Assembly: GCA_040702975.1 (NCBI GenBank) | Contig: CP159990.1 | Span: 1,736,001 to 1,800,000, forward strand | Direction of reading: 5' to 3' | Source: Roseburia hominis | GTDB taxonomy: Bacteria; Bacillota; Clostridia; Lachnospirales; Lachnospiraceae | Length of the DNA stretch: 64,000 nucleotides | Part shown: positions 1-8,145 of the stretch, piece after piece | Numbering within the stretch: position 1 is the first letter of the stretch | Layout of the letters: each line of letters opens with the position of its first letter | Notes under the pieces: model-generated | What the model was told of the DNA's origin: nothing | Database searches by the model: none | What the model saw: only the letters and a program-made list of their open reading frames with translations | Made by a program: the position numbers and the translations under genes

Positions 1-1
1 C

Positions 2-85
2 ATACTTAGAAATTCAGGAAAAAAGTTTGGGGAAAACCTGGACGTAATGATATACAGATATGATTTAAGAAGGGAGAGGTTCTAA
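2..85 (+). CDS. C-terminal end of an unidentified upstream gene (partial)
   Basis: An open frame enters from the left edge and ends in a TAA whose last A is the first base of the threonine aldolase ATG (TAATG overlap). The 27 visible residues are charged and end in RRERF. The stop-start overlap is the main reason to think it is a real gene translationally coupled to the aldolase. The fragment is too short to name a family. Confidence 0.45.
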   Translation: MLRNSGKKFGENLDVMIYRYDLRRERF

Positions 86-1110
86 TGATTTTATTTAACA
101 GTGACTATACGGAGGGAGCGCATCCGCGGATTCTGGAGAAACTGATGGAGACTAATCTGGAGCAGACGGTCGGTTACGGTGAAGATGCGTATTGTGAAAT
201 GGCGAGGGAGGCAATCCGAAAGGTCTGCGAGGCTCCTGAGGCAGATGTGCATTTTCTGGTGGGAGGCACGCAGGCGAATTTTACAGTTATTTCCTCTATA
301 CTGCGTCCTTATCAGGGGGTACTGTGCGCTGAGAGCGGACATATCAATGTCCATGAGACAGGTGCAGTGGAGGCGTGCGGCCATAAGGTGCTGGGGCTTC
401 CCGCCTGCGAGGGGAAGATAACGGCAGAGCAGATCGAAAGGGAGTATGAGCTGCATTGGAGTGATGAATCTCATGAGCATATCGTACAGCCGAAGATGGT
501 CTATATCTCCCACCCTACCGAGCTGGGAACCTTATATACCAAGTCAGAGCTTGAGGCGATTCATGCGGTTTGCCGAAAATGCGGTATGTTCCTCTTCCTT
601 GACGGAGCGAGAATGGGGTATGGTCTTGCTGCTCCGGGAACGGATGTGACACTGCCGGATCTGGCAAAGCTTTGTGATGTGTTCTATATCGGTGGCACGA
701 AGGTCGGCGCACTCTTTGGCGAGGCGGTTGTGATCACGAATCCGGCGCTCGGGGAGGATTTCCGCTATTGCATCAAGCAGAAGGGTGGAATGCTCGCAAA
801 GGGAAGACTTCTGGGAGTGCAGTTCCTGGAGCTTTTCAAGGATGGCCTGTATTTTGAAATATCAAAGCATGCGATCGATATGGCGATGCTCCTCAAGGAA
901 GGACTGATGGCGAAGGGATATGAATTCTTCATGGATAGTGTGACGAATCAGCAATTCGTGATCGTGTCAGATGAAAAGTTAGCGCAGATTCGGGAAAAAT
1001 ACGGAGTCACCTATCAGCAGCGGTATGACAAGAAGCACATCGTGATCCGGCTGTGCACAAGCTGGGCTACAAAAGAGGAAAATGTCAGGGCATTCCTGGC
1101 AGATATGTAG
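85..1110 (+). CDS. ltaE: Low-specificity L-threonine aldolase (PLP-dependent beta-eliminating lyase family)
   Basis: A cytosolic fold-type I PLP enzyme that cleaves L-threonine or allo-threonine to glycine and acetaldehyde. The protein is 341 residues, a normal length. The start NSDYTEGAHPRIL and the segment GGTQANFTV are typical of the family. FLDGAR supplies the Asp contacting the PLP pyridine ring, and Lys206 in GGTKVGALFGE is the expected Schiff-base lysine. The ATG follows GGGAGAGG by a few bases and overlaps the stop of the preceding partial frame, so the two are probably coupled. A hairpin terminator lies about 130 bp downstream. Family assignment is firm; exact substrate preference (Thr, allo-Thr, or a related beta-hydroxy amino acid) is inferred. 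Confidence 0.9.
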   Translation: MILFNSDYTEGAHPRILEKLMETNLEQTVGYGEDAYCEMAREAIRKVCEAPEADVHFLVGGTQANFTVISSILRPYQGVLCAESGHINVHETGAVEACGHKVLGLPACEGKITAEQIEREYELHWSDESHEHIVQPKMVYISHPTELGTLYTKSELEAIHAVCRKCGMFLFLDGARMGYGLAAPGTDVTLPDLAKLCDVFYIGGTKVGALFGEAVVITNPALGEDFRYCIKQKGGMLAKGRLLGVQFLELFKDGLYFEISKHAIDMAMLLKEGLMAKGYEFFMDSVTNQQFVIVSDEKLAQIREKYGVTYQQRYDKKHIVIRLCTSWATKEENVRAFLADM

Positions 1111-1237
1111 GTCCTGGGGGGAGTGTGAAATTTAACGTGAGATGGTGGTTCGTAGGGTGGACCATCGAACCGCATTGTGTGTGGAGAACGTAATATAGCG
1201 TAAGCGTAGTTGAATTATAAGAAGTAGAAGTGAAAAG

Positions 1238-1278
1238 CAGTCGTAAGCAGAAAATAATTTTTGCGTGCGACTGTTTTT
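1238..1278 (+). terminator. Intrinsic terminator after threonine aldolase
   Basis: CAGTCG (1238-1243) and GCA (1247-1249) pair with TGC (1262-1264) and CGACTG (1268-1273), followed by five T. A second, weaker hairpin (GGTTCG/CGAACC) lies near 1147-1171. Together they fill the 130-bp space after ltaE. Confidence 0.6.
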
Positions 1279-1280
1279 GT

Positions 1281-1320
1281 GTTGCCAAGCATACCGGAGT
1301 GAATGTTCAGTGGACGTAAT
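1281..1320 (+). repeat. Diverged copy of the 45-bp palindromic dispersed repeat
   Basis: It starts with GTTGCCAAGCATACC exactly as the three tandem copies at 62592-62726 do, then diverges in the palindromic part. It sits directly after the ltaE terminator, in intergenic DNA like all other copies. Confidence 0.6.
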
Positions 1321-1334
1321 ACCAACTAATTATG

Positions 1335-1348
1335 ATTAGATATCTAAC
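1335..1348. promoter_or_regulatory. MarR-type operator, distal copy
   Basis: ATTAGATATCTAAC contains the perfect palindrome TTAGATATCTAA. It matches the proximal copy at 1433-1446 at 12 of 14 positions and lies 98 bp upstream of it, centre to centre. A possible second promoter (TTGGTT 1356-1361, 16 bp, TATAAA 1378-1383) lies just downstream. Confidence 0.55.
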
Positions 1349-1399
1349 TAAAATTTTGGTTAAATTTCTTATAAAAGTATAAAATATATGTGCATAGAA

Positions 1400-1428
1400 T
1401 TGACATTCATCGGTAATAATTATAGAAT
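1400..1428 (+). promoter_or_regulatory. Promoter of the marR-ABC exporter operon
   Basis: TTGACA (1400-1405), a 17-bp spacer and TAGAAT (1423-1428) make a near-consensus sigma-A promoter. The predicted start point falls inside the operator at 1433-1446, so a bound MarR dimer would block transcription. Confidence 0.7.
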
Positions 1429-1432
1429 AGCC

Positions 1433-1446
1433 GTTAGACATCTAAC
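1433..1446. promoter_or_regulatory. MarR-type operator, proximal copy over +1
   Basis: GTTAGACATCTAAC is a perfect inverted repeat with 6-bp arms and a 2-bp centre. It overlaps the predicted transcription start and ends 16 bp before the marR ATG, which suggests autoregulation. Confidence 0.65.
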
Positions 1447-1462
1447 TATTGGAGGTGATCAT

Positions 1463-2029
1463 ATGATGAAGAGGTTTGACCCGGAGAGCATACCCAAGGG
1501 CATCCCGTATGGCCATTCGGCTGTTTCACAAGGGATAAGTCCGGAGCAATTGCCGATTCAGATGTTGTTTCATCAGGTCATGCATTTGCAAATGCAGTAT
1601 ACTTGTAAAAATATGGAGCAGTTCAAGATTTCGCCGGGGCAGGCGGGGATTCTTTTTTTCTTAAATCTGAACGGTCCTCTTTCTCAACGGGAATTGGCGG
1701 ATTGGATGCACTTAAAGCCCCCCTCAGTAACGGTGGCACTTAAGAAGATGGAAAATGGCGGTCTGATTACGAGGCAGCCGGACGAAAAGGACCAGCGTAT
1801 TACACGAATCCGGATTACGGATAGCGGTCGGGATCTTGTTCGGTCTATGTTTGAGCAGCAACAGAACATTGAGGGAAGACTATTCCGCAATATGAGCGCG
1901 GAGGAGAAGATGCTGCTGCGCCGCCTGGTGTTACAGATGCGGGAAAATATTCTGTCAGACATGAAGGATATGAAAATGACAGCAGATTCCTGTTTTGGGA
2001 AAAAGATGATGGAAGAGCAGCTATTTTAA
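1463..2029 (+). CDS. MarR-family transcriptional regulator
   Basis: A 188-residue winged-helix repressor in front of two ABC exporter genes. The helix-turn-helix region reads SQRELADWMHLKPPSVTVALKK and is followed by the wing with DEKDQRITRI, both typical of MarR. The start is placed at ATG 1463 (or 1466) because GGAGGTGATC lies immediately upstream; the frame is open further 5' but runs over the promoter. Two near-identical palindromes upstream are the probable operators. By analogy with marR-exporter operons, it probably represses the exporter until a toxic ligand binds; the ligand is unknown. Confidence 0.88.
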   Translation: MMKRFDPESIPKGIPYGHSAVSQGISPEQLPIQMLFHQVMHLQMQYTCKNMEQFKISPGQAGILFFLNLNGPLSQRELADWMHLKPPSVTVALKKMENGGLITRQPDEKDQRITRIRITDSGRDLVRSMFEQQQNIEGRLFRNMSAEEKMLLRRLVLQMRENILSDMKDMKMTADSCFGKKMMEEQLF

Positions 2030-2142
2030 AAGAGGATAGAGAATCAATTATTTTATAAGATATATGGAAGAATAGCTACTTTATATGATAATGGAAAAGC
2101 ATTTACTTGAAATAACAGACAGGAAAGGAAATCGGTGTTTCT

Positions 2143-4389
2143 ATGAGAAAACTTTTAAAGTATTTAAGGCCCTATGCAGCTACGGTCGTGGTGATCATCG
2201 GAATTTTGATCGTGCAGGCGTATTGCGATCTTTCTCTGCCGTCCTACACATCGGATATTGTGAATGTGGGAATTCAACAGGGAGGAATCGATGACAAGGT
2301 ACCAAAGGCCATTGCTGCCGGGGAGATGGAAAAATTACTGCTGTTTGCTGAAGAGGGAGACGCAGAGCAGATCAAAGAAGCCTATACACTGAAAGAAACT
2401 GATACCGGATATACGTATGAGGGCAGTGTGTATGTGCTGAAAGATGAGATTTTACATGATGAGGAGAGGCTTGCCTCTCTGGCTGAGATGATGGGAAAAC
2501 CGATGTTTTTGACATTAGGGTTAGAGTCGGGAAATGATATGACAAAGCAGATGGAAGAGTCCATGAAAGAGGGTATGAAAATCGATGACGCGGATTTATT
2601 TGAGTTACTCCGGATGATGCCGGAGCAGCAGCGCAGTGAAGTCGTCTCAAAGATGGCGGAGCAGCTTAAGAAAATGCCGGAAAGTATCGTGGAGCAGGCG
2701 GCCACCTCCTATATCCGCAGTGTTTATGAAGAATTGGGCATGGACGCTGAGAAGATGCAGAACGGCTATATTCTGAGGACGGGCGGAAAGATGCTGGCCC
2801 TGGCTTTTCTGGGAATGCTGTCAAGCGTACTCGTCGGTCTTCTGGCGTCCCGCGTGGCGGCGAGAACAGGGCGGGACCTGCGCGGTAAGGTATTCAAAAA
2901 GGTGGTGGGATTTTCCAACGCGGAATTTGATAAATTCTCCACGGCGTCTCTGATTACCAGAAGCACCAATGACATTCAGCATATTCAGATGCTTGTGGTC
3001 ATGCTCCTTAGAATGGTCATGTACGCACCGATCATGGCAGTAGGCGGAATTGTGAAAGTATTTCATACAAATGTGGATATGTCCTGGATCATCGCGCTGG
3101 GAGTGGTGCTGATCTTCCTGATTGTCATGGTGCTTTTTACGGTCGCTATGCCGAAATTTAAGGTACTTCAGAATCTGGTGGACCGCCTGAACCTGGTGAC
3201 GCGGGAGATTCTGACCGGACTTTCGGTGATTCGTGCGTTCAGTACGGAAAAATATGAGGAACAAAGATTTGATAAGGCAAACCGGAATCTGACGAAGACG
3301 AATCTGTTCGTCAACCGGGCCATGACCTTCATGATGCCGACGATGATGCTGGTTATGAATGGAATAACGGTTCTGATCGTGTGGGTGGGGGCCTACGGAG
3401 TGAACGACGGGAAAATGCAGGTCGGAGATATGATGGCGTTCATTCAGTATACCATGCAGATCATCATGGCATTTCTGATGATTTGTATGATATCGATCAT
3501 GCTTCCCCGTGCCGCGGTGGCTGCCGGACGAGTGGACGAGGTGCTTACCAGCGAGACGGTGATAAATGATCCCGAAAAGCCGGAAGGAACAGGCGCCGCA
3601 GGTAGAGGAGAGGTCGTATTTGACCATGTTTCATTCTGGTATCCGGGCGCCGAGGAGCCTGTCCTTCGGGATATCAGTTTTACCGCCAGACCGGGGCAGA
3701 CTACGGCGATCATCGGAAGTACGGGAAGTGGAAAATCAACGCTATTAAATCTGATTCCGCGTTTTTACGATGTGACGGAGGGGCGGATTCTGCTGGACGG
3801 CCAGGATATTCGAAGTATCACGCAGCATGATCTGCGGGAACGCCTGGGGTATGTGCCGCAGAAAGGGGTACTGTTCTCCGGAACCATAGAAAGTAACATT
3901 TTATATGGAAATCCAAATGGAAGTGAGGAGGAGATGAAGGAAGCCGCAGCGATCGCCCAGGCGGAAGAATTTATTGCCGAGAAGCGAAAGGGTTATCAAA
4001 GCCCGATCGCCCAGGGAGGGGTCAATGTGTCAGGAGGCCAGAAACAGCGGCTTTCCATTGCCCGGGCCATCGCAAAAAGGCCTAATGTCTTTCTGTTTGA
4101 CGACAGCTTTTCCGCTCTGGATTTTAAGACAGATGTGGCGCTGCGCAGTGCCCTCAGAAAGAAAACGAAGGACAGCACGGTGATCATTGTGGCGCAGAGG
4201 ATCAGTACCATTTTAAATGCAGAACAGATCCTGGTGTTGGACGAGGGAAGAATTGCGGGTATGGGAACGCATAAGGAATTACTGAAGACTTGTGACGCAT
4301 ACTATCAGATCGCGGCCTCTCAGCTTGCGGAAGCGGAGCTGGCGCGCGATATGGAAGAGGCAGGAAGGGAGGCGGCAGATCATGAGTGA
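2143..4389 (+). CDS. Heterodimeric ABC multidrug exporter, subunit with degenerate ATPase site
   Basis: A full-length half-transporter: six-helix ABC exporter domain followed by the nucleotide-binding domain (NBD). Walker A GSTGSGKS has Lys531 and the signature is NVSGGQKQR. The catalytic Glu is replaced by Asp654 (FLFDDSFSALD) and the switch His by Gln685 (VAQRIST). These changes are the hallmark of the non-catalytic half of BmrC/LmrC/TM287-type heterodimers. At 748 residues it is about 160 longer than usual. The excess is an acidic, Met/Glu-rich extracytoplasmic insertion between TM1 and TM2, roughly residues 40-205. It ends with an 8-bp overlap into its partner. Inferred role: drug or peptide efflux under MarR control. 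Confidence 0.9.
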   Translation: MRKLLKYLRPYAATVVVIIGILIVQAYCDLSLPSYTSDIVNVGIQQGGIDDKVPKAIAAGEMEKLLLFAEEGDAEQIKEAYTLKETDTGYTYEGSVYVLKDEILHDEERLASLAEMMGKPMFLTLGLESGNDMTKQMEESMKEGMKIDDADLFELLRMMPEQQRSEVVSKMAEQLKKMPESIVEQAATSYIRSVYEELGMDAEKMQNGYILRTGGKMLALAFLGMLSSVLVGLLASRVAARTGRDLRGKVFKKVVGFSNAEFDKFSTASLITRSTNDIQHIQMLVVMLLRMVMYAPIMAVGGIVKVFHTNVDMSWIIALGVVLIFLIVMVLFTVAMPKFKVLQNLVDRLNLVTREILTGLSVIRAFSTEKYEEQRFDKANRNLTKTNLFVNRAMTFMMPTMMLVMNGITVLIVWVGAYGVNDGKMQVGDMMAFIQYTMQIIMAFLMICMISIMLPRAAVAAGRVDEVLTSETVINDPEKPEGTGAAGRGEVVFDHVSFWYPGAEEPVLRDISFTARPGQTTAIIGSTGSGKSTLLNLIPRFYDVTEGRILLDGQDIRSITQHDLRERLGYVPQKGVLFSGTIESNILYGNPNGSEEEMKEAAAIAQAEEFIAEKRKGYQSPIAQGGVNVSGGQKQRLSIARAIAKRPNVFLFDDSFSALDFKTDVALRSALRKKTKDSTVIIVAQRISTILNAEQILVLDEGRIAGMGTHKELLKTCDAYYQIAASQLAEAELARDMEEAGREAADHE

Positions 4390-6232
4390 GAATCAGACGG
4401 CAGGACGCAGGAGAGGCCACATGGGAAGAGGTCCTATGGGAGCAGGAGAAAAAGCGAAAGATTTTAAGGGAACCATGAAAAAGCTGCTTAGCTATGTAAG
4501 TGTGTATAAGGTCAGCATTATTCTGGTCATGGTATTTGCGGTGGGAAGTACCGTATTTACCATCGTTGGACCGAAGATTCTGGGTAAAGCGACCACGGAG
4601 ATCTTTAATGGCCTGGTAGGGAAGGTCTCCGGCGGGGACGGAATTGATTTCGCAAGGCTTGGCACGATTTTGGCCCTCCTTCTGGGACTGTATGCGGCCA
4701 GCGCATTATTTTCCTTTATTCAGGGCTATATTATGACCGGGGTCTCGCAGAAACTGACGTATCAGATGCGTAAGGAGATTTCTGAGAAGATCAACCGCAT
4801 GCCGATGAATTATTTTGATACGACGACGCATGGGGAAGTTCTCTCAAGAGTGACCAACGACGTGGACACCTTAAGCCAGAGTCTGAACCAGAGTGCGACC
4901 CAGCTTATCACGTCGGTGACGACTCTGATCGGCGTGCTGGTCATGATGCTGAGCATCAGCCCGCTCATGACGTTGATCGCACTGCTCATTCTGCCGATCT
5001 CCATGATCCTGATTTCGATGATCGTGAAGCGGTCGCAGAGGTTCTTCAAGAGTCAGCAGGAATATCTGGGACATATCAATGGGCAGGTAGAAGAAGTGTA
5101 TGGGGGTCAGGTGATCGTGAAAGCATTTAATAAGGAAGAAGATGTGATCAGGACCTTCGATGAGACCAATGAAATCTTGTACCAGTCGGCGTGGAAATCC
5201 CAGTTCCTGTCGGGCATGATGATGCCGATCATGCAGTTTGTCGGAAATCTGGGATATGTGGGAGTCTCCATTTTAGGAGGTTATCTCGCCATTCGTGGTA
5301 CGATCGAGGTGGGGGATATCCAGTCCTTTATCCAGTATGTGCGCAGCTTCACCCAGCCGATCCAGCAGGTAGCCCAGGTGGCGAATATGCTGCAGTCTAC
5401 GGCAGCGGCATCGGAGAGAGTTTTTGAATTCCTGCAGGAAGCGGAGGAGGATCAGACGGTACCAAACCCGGTTTCTGTGGACTCTCTGGAAGGAAATGTG
5501 GAGTTCGATCATGTGCATTTCGGATATCATGCGGATCACATTATCATCAATGATTTCTCCGCAAAGGTCAGACAGGGACAGAAAATCGCCATCGTAGGTC
5601 CGACGGGAGCCGGAAAGACGACGATGATCAAGCTGCTGATGCGTTTTTATGATGTAAATGACGGAGCCATTCTGGTAGACGGCCACAATATCAAGGATTT
5701 TAACCGCAGCGAACTGCGCCAGATGTTCGGTATGGTGCTGCAGGATACCTGGCTGTTTAATGGAACGATCGAGGAGAATATCCGATATGGGAAACTGGAC
5801 GCTTCTCACGAGGAAGTGGTGGAAGCGGCGAAGGCGGCGCATGTGCACCGGTTCGTGCAGACTCTTCCGGGCGGCTATGACATGGTGCTGAATGAGGAAG
5901 CCAGCAACGTATCTCAGGGGCAGAAGCAGCTTCTGACGATCGCCAGGGCGATCCTTGCCGATCCGAAGATCCTGATTCTGGACGAGGCCACCAGCTCCGT
6001 GGATACCAGGACGGAGGTGCGGATTCAGAAGGCGATGGATAATCTGATGAAGGGCAGGACCAGCTTCGTGATCGCGCATCGTTTGTCGACCATACGGGAC
6101 GCCGATCTGATCCTCGTTATGAAGGACGGGGATATCATTGAGCAGGGACGGCATGAGGAGCTTTTGGAGCAAGGCGGATTCTATGCGGAGCTTTATAATT
6201 CCCAGTGGGCGCAGACGGAAAGCTGCGCGTAG
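4382..6232 (+). CDS. Heterodimeric ABC multidrug exporter, catalytic subunit
   Basis: 616 residues from ATG 4382, which lies inside the 3' end of the partner gene (ATGAGTGA overlap). This gives translational coupling and supports 1:1 assembly. After a Gly/Arg-rich cytoplasmic N-terminus come six membrane helices and an NBD with Walker A Lys412 (GPTGAGKTT), consensus Glu535 (ILILDEATSSVD) and switch His566 (VIAHRLST). The signature is NVSQGQKQL. The ATPase-competent Walker A/B site is therefore here and the degenerate one in the partner. An earlier in-frame start at 4292 is rejected because it has no ribosome binding site and lies deep in the first gene. Substrate unknown. Confidence 0.92.
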   Translation: MSENQTAGRRRGHMGRGPMGAGEKAKDFKGTMKKLLSYVSVYKVSIILVMVFAVGSTVFTIVGPKILGKATTEIFNGLVGKVSGGDGIDFARLGTILALLLGLYAASALFSFIQGYIMTGVSQKLTYQMRKEISEKINRMPMNYFDTTTHGEVLSRVTNDVDTLSQSLNQSATQLITSVTTLIGVLVMMLSISPLMTLIALLILPISMILISMIVKRSQRFFKSQQEYLGHINGQVEEVYGGQVIVKAFNKEEDVIRTFDETNEILYQSAWKSQFLSGMMMPIMQFVGNLGYVGVSILGGYLAIRGTIEVGDIQSFIQYVRSFTQPIQQVAQVANMLQSTAAASERVFEFLQEAEEDQTVPNPVSVDSLEGNVEFDHVHFGYHADHIIINDFSAKVRQGQKIAIVGPTGAGKTTMIKLLMRFYDVNDGAILVDGHNIKDFNRSELRQMFGMVLQDTWLFNGTIEENIRYGKLDASHEEVVEAAKAAHVHRFVQTLPGGYDMVLNEEASNVSQGQKQLLTIARAILADPKILILDEATSSVDTRTEVRIQKAMDNLMKGRTSFVIAHRLSTIRDADLILVMKDGDIIEQGRHEELLEQGGFYAELYNSQWAQTESCA

Positions 6233-6340
6233 AAGATACCAGAGGACGCTCTTTTTCAGCTTGCCGTTTTTGGGAAAATCGAGTATGATGAGTGTGGTAT
6301 TTTTTCAAATATCTAAAAATTGGGTATATGAGGTCAGGAT

Positions 6341-6823
6341 ATGGAAATCAGAAATGCAACAATGGAAGATTTAGAGAGTATTACGGCAGTGGAGGCAGAA
6401 TGCTTCCCTGCCTTGGAGGCAGCGAAGGAAGAGGATTTCAGAGGCCGTCTGGAGGTCTATCCGGATCATTTCTGGCTTTTGCTGGACGGAGAAAAGCTGG
6501 TGGGATTTGTGAATGGAATGGTGACGGATCTGCCGGATCTTACCGACGAGATGTATGAGAATGCAGCGATGCATGACGAGAACGGGAAATGGCAGATGAT
6601 TTTTGGGGTGGATACCATACCGGAATATCGGAACCAGGGGTGCGCAAGGCGCCTTCTTTCGCGGGCGATTGAAGACGCCAGAGTTCAGGGGCGGGAAGGG
6701 CTGGTCCTGACCTGCAAGGAGAAACTGATTCATTATTATGCAAAATTTGGATTTGTAAACGAGGGGATTTCTGAATCGGTTCACGGGAATGTGACCTGGT
6801 ATCAGATGAGATTGAAGTTTTAA
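6341..6823 (+). CDS. GNAT-family N-acetyltransferase
   Basis: 160 residues with the acetyl-CoA-binding motif A, IPEYRNQGCARRLLSRAI, and the C-terminal beta-strand region YYAKFGFVNEGIS. The full gene here has a truncated paralogue at 26624-27009. About 200 bp of the two are almost identical, while the 3' parts differ by roughly 10%, so gene conversion is likely. The acceptor substrate cannot be told from sequence. It marks the left border of the accessory region that ends at the right-hand copy. Confidence 0.85.
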   Translation: MEIRNATMEDLESITAVEAECFPALEAAKEEDFRGRLEVYPDHFWLLLDGEKLVGFVNGMVTDLPDLTDEMYENAAMHDENGKWQMIFGVDTIPEYRNQGCARRLLSRAIEDARVQGREGLVLTCKEKLIHYYAKFGFVNEGISESVHGNVTWYQMRLKF

Positions 6824-6981
6824 AACAGGAGAGAGCTGCAAACAATTACTTGACAGTAACAAAACGGGAACAGGTGTTTTGCATGCTTGCCTGTCGCGTG
6901 GATTCATGGTAAGATAATATAAGATAAATGATCTCTCATGGTAGTGCATTTATTTAAGTTGAAAGAGAGAGTAAATATATT

Positions 6982-7010
6982 TTGATTCATTAGATATCAT
7001 ATATTATATT
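6982..7010 (+). promoter_or_regulatory. Promoter of the first PIN toxin-antitoxin pair
   Basis: TTGATT (6982-6987), a 17-bp spacer and TATATT (7005-7010), 43 bp before the antitoxin ATG. The spacer and -10 are rich in AT palindromes, which may serve autoregulation. Confidence 0.5.
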
Positions 7011-7052
7011 GAAGGGAAATATGAGTTGGAATCGCGGAAAGGAGCAAGGACA

Positions 7053-7292
7053 ATGACGAAGTTAAGACAGGATGCATTATCACTTTTAGAGGAAATTCCA
7101 GAAGATAAATTAGTATTTATCATACAGATTATGGAAGGCGTTACTGGTTTATATGGACAGCAGGAGGATAAGCGGGAAAAAGCTTTCCATACATTGGAAC
7201 GACTTAGAAAATCAGTTCCGGTTTCATTGGATTATGAGAAGGAATTAGCATCTTATCGTGAGGAGAAATATGGGAATGCGAGTGTTGATTGA
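7053..7292 (+). CDS. Probable antitoxin partner of the PIN-domain toxin
   Basis: 79 residues from ATG 7053, chosen because GGAAAGGAGCAAGGAC precedes it; a frame start at 7026 lacks such a site. The protein begins TKLRQDALSLLEEIPEDKL and has an acidic, helical composition. This resembles small antitoxin-like proteins that sit upstream of PIN toxins, but I do not recognise a precise family. It overlaps the toxin gene by 23 bp, the usual arrangement in VapBC-like pairs. Its role is inferred from position. Confidence 0.6.
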   Translation: MTKLRQDALSLLEEIPEDKLVFIIQIMEGVTGLYGQQEDKREKAFHTLERLRKSVPVSLDYEKELASYREEKYGNASVD

Positions 7293-7698
7293 TACGAATA
7301 TCATACTGGATTACATTTTAAACCGTGAGCCGTATGGAGAACAGGCAAGAAGAGTCGTGAAAGCATGTGAGGAAAGTAAATTATCCGGATGCATTGCGGC
7401 ACATACTGTTTCAAATATGTTTTATATTTTGCGTAAAGAGTATACAGTAGAAGAACGGCGGGAATTATTGCTTGCCATATGTGAGCTATTTGACATTGAA
7501 GGTGTTGATGCAAACAAAATTCAGAATGCGCTGAAAAATGACAAATTCAGTGATTTTGAGGATTGTCTGCAGATGGAGTGCGCGAAAACATATCATGCAG
7601 ATTACATTATTACCAGAAACGCTGCGGATTTTGCTGCGAGTGCTATCCCTTGTATAGAGCCTGGTCAAATGTGTATATTATTGGAAAATAATGTTTAG
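7270..7698 (+). CDS. PIN-domain toxin (VapC-like putative ribonuclease)
   Basis: 142 residues. The N-terminal LIDTNIILDYI carries the first metal-binding Asp, SDFEDCLQMECA the central acidic residues, and YIITRNAADF the C-terminal Asn/Asp motif of PIN nucleases. Such proteins cleave RNA using Mg2+ or Mn2+ and are held inactive by the upstream antitoxin. ATG 7270 or 7276 can serve as start, both close to GAGGAG. The gene is AT-rich and lies in the accessory segment between the two GNAT copies, consistent with horizontal gain. Confidence 0.8.
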   Translation: MGMRVLIDTNIILDYILNREPYGEQARRVVKACEESKLSGCIAAHTVSNMFYILRKEYTVEERRELLLAICELFDIEGVDANKIQNALKNDKFSDFEDCLQMECAKTYHADYIITRNAADFAASAIPCIEPGQMCILLENNV

Positions 7699-8099
7699 TT
7701 TTAGGAGTTACAATGCTGTGGGAATGGCGTAGTAGCCAAGGCAATATAAATATTAGGAAAAACGCAAATATTAAAAGGAATGTCTTACCTATAAAATAAC
7801 AGGTATGTACTGTTGCGTTACCTGATAAAAGAATGGAGGAGAAATTTATAAGTTGCGCCAAATTCGGTATAATTTTTATAGTATTTTATTTTAATGGTCA
7901 TAATTTAGTATGCCATGAACTGCGGACTCTTCGGAGTCCGTTTTCTGTTTTGGCACAGAGAAGGAGCCATTGCTCCATAGAGCATATCACTCTTTGCAAC
8001 GACTCCTTTTTCTATATTTTCGGAAAAATAAAAATATAAGATAAAAAATACAAAATTAAGGGCATATAAATCGAAAATAGTGGAGTTTTTTTGAGAATA
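7699..8099. other. Intergenic region without a recognisable gene
   Basis: An AT-rich space between the toxin and the FtsX operon. The only structures I can support are the strong hairpin at 7923-7947 and imperfect GGAGCC/GGCTCC-type repeats near 7960-7985. Short frames through it cross the terminator and have no credible start. Confidence 0.5.
7923..7947 (+). terminator. Intrinsic terminator with UUCG tetraloop
   Basis: CGGACTC (7923-7929), loop TTCG, GAGTCCG (7934-7940), then TTTTCTGTTTT. A perfect 7-bp stem closed by a UUCG loop. It lies 225 bp after the toxin stop and insulates the FtsX operon. Confidence 0.8.
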
Positions 8100-8108
8100 T
8101 GATATAAT
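8100..8108 (+). promoter_or_regulatory. Extended -10 promoter of the FtsX/ABC operon
   Basis: TGATATAAT gives TG, one base, then a consensus TATAAT (8103-8108), 37 bp before the TTG start. No good -35 is visible, as expected for extended -10 promoters. Confidence 0.55.
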
Positions 8109-8145
8109 ATTTCTAACAATATGCAAAAAAGGGGGGCGAATTGAG

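Noticed and set aside
2821..3627. 268-residue minus-strand frame inside the ABC exporter gene
   Set aside because: It has no ribosome binding site, a His/Arg-rich composition typical of antisense shadow frames, and lies wholly within a well-supported gene.
7833..8039. 68-residue frame in the toxin-FtsX intergenic region
   Set aside because: It runs through a perfect intrinsic terminator and has no family features.
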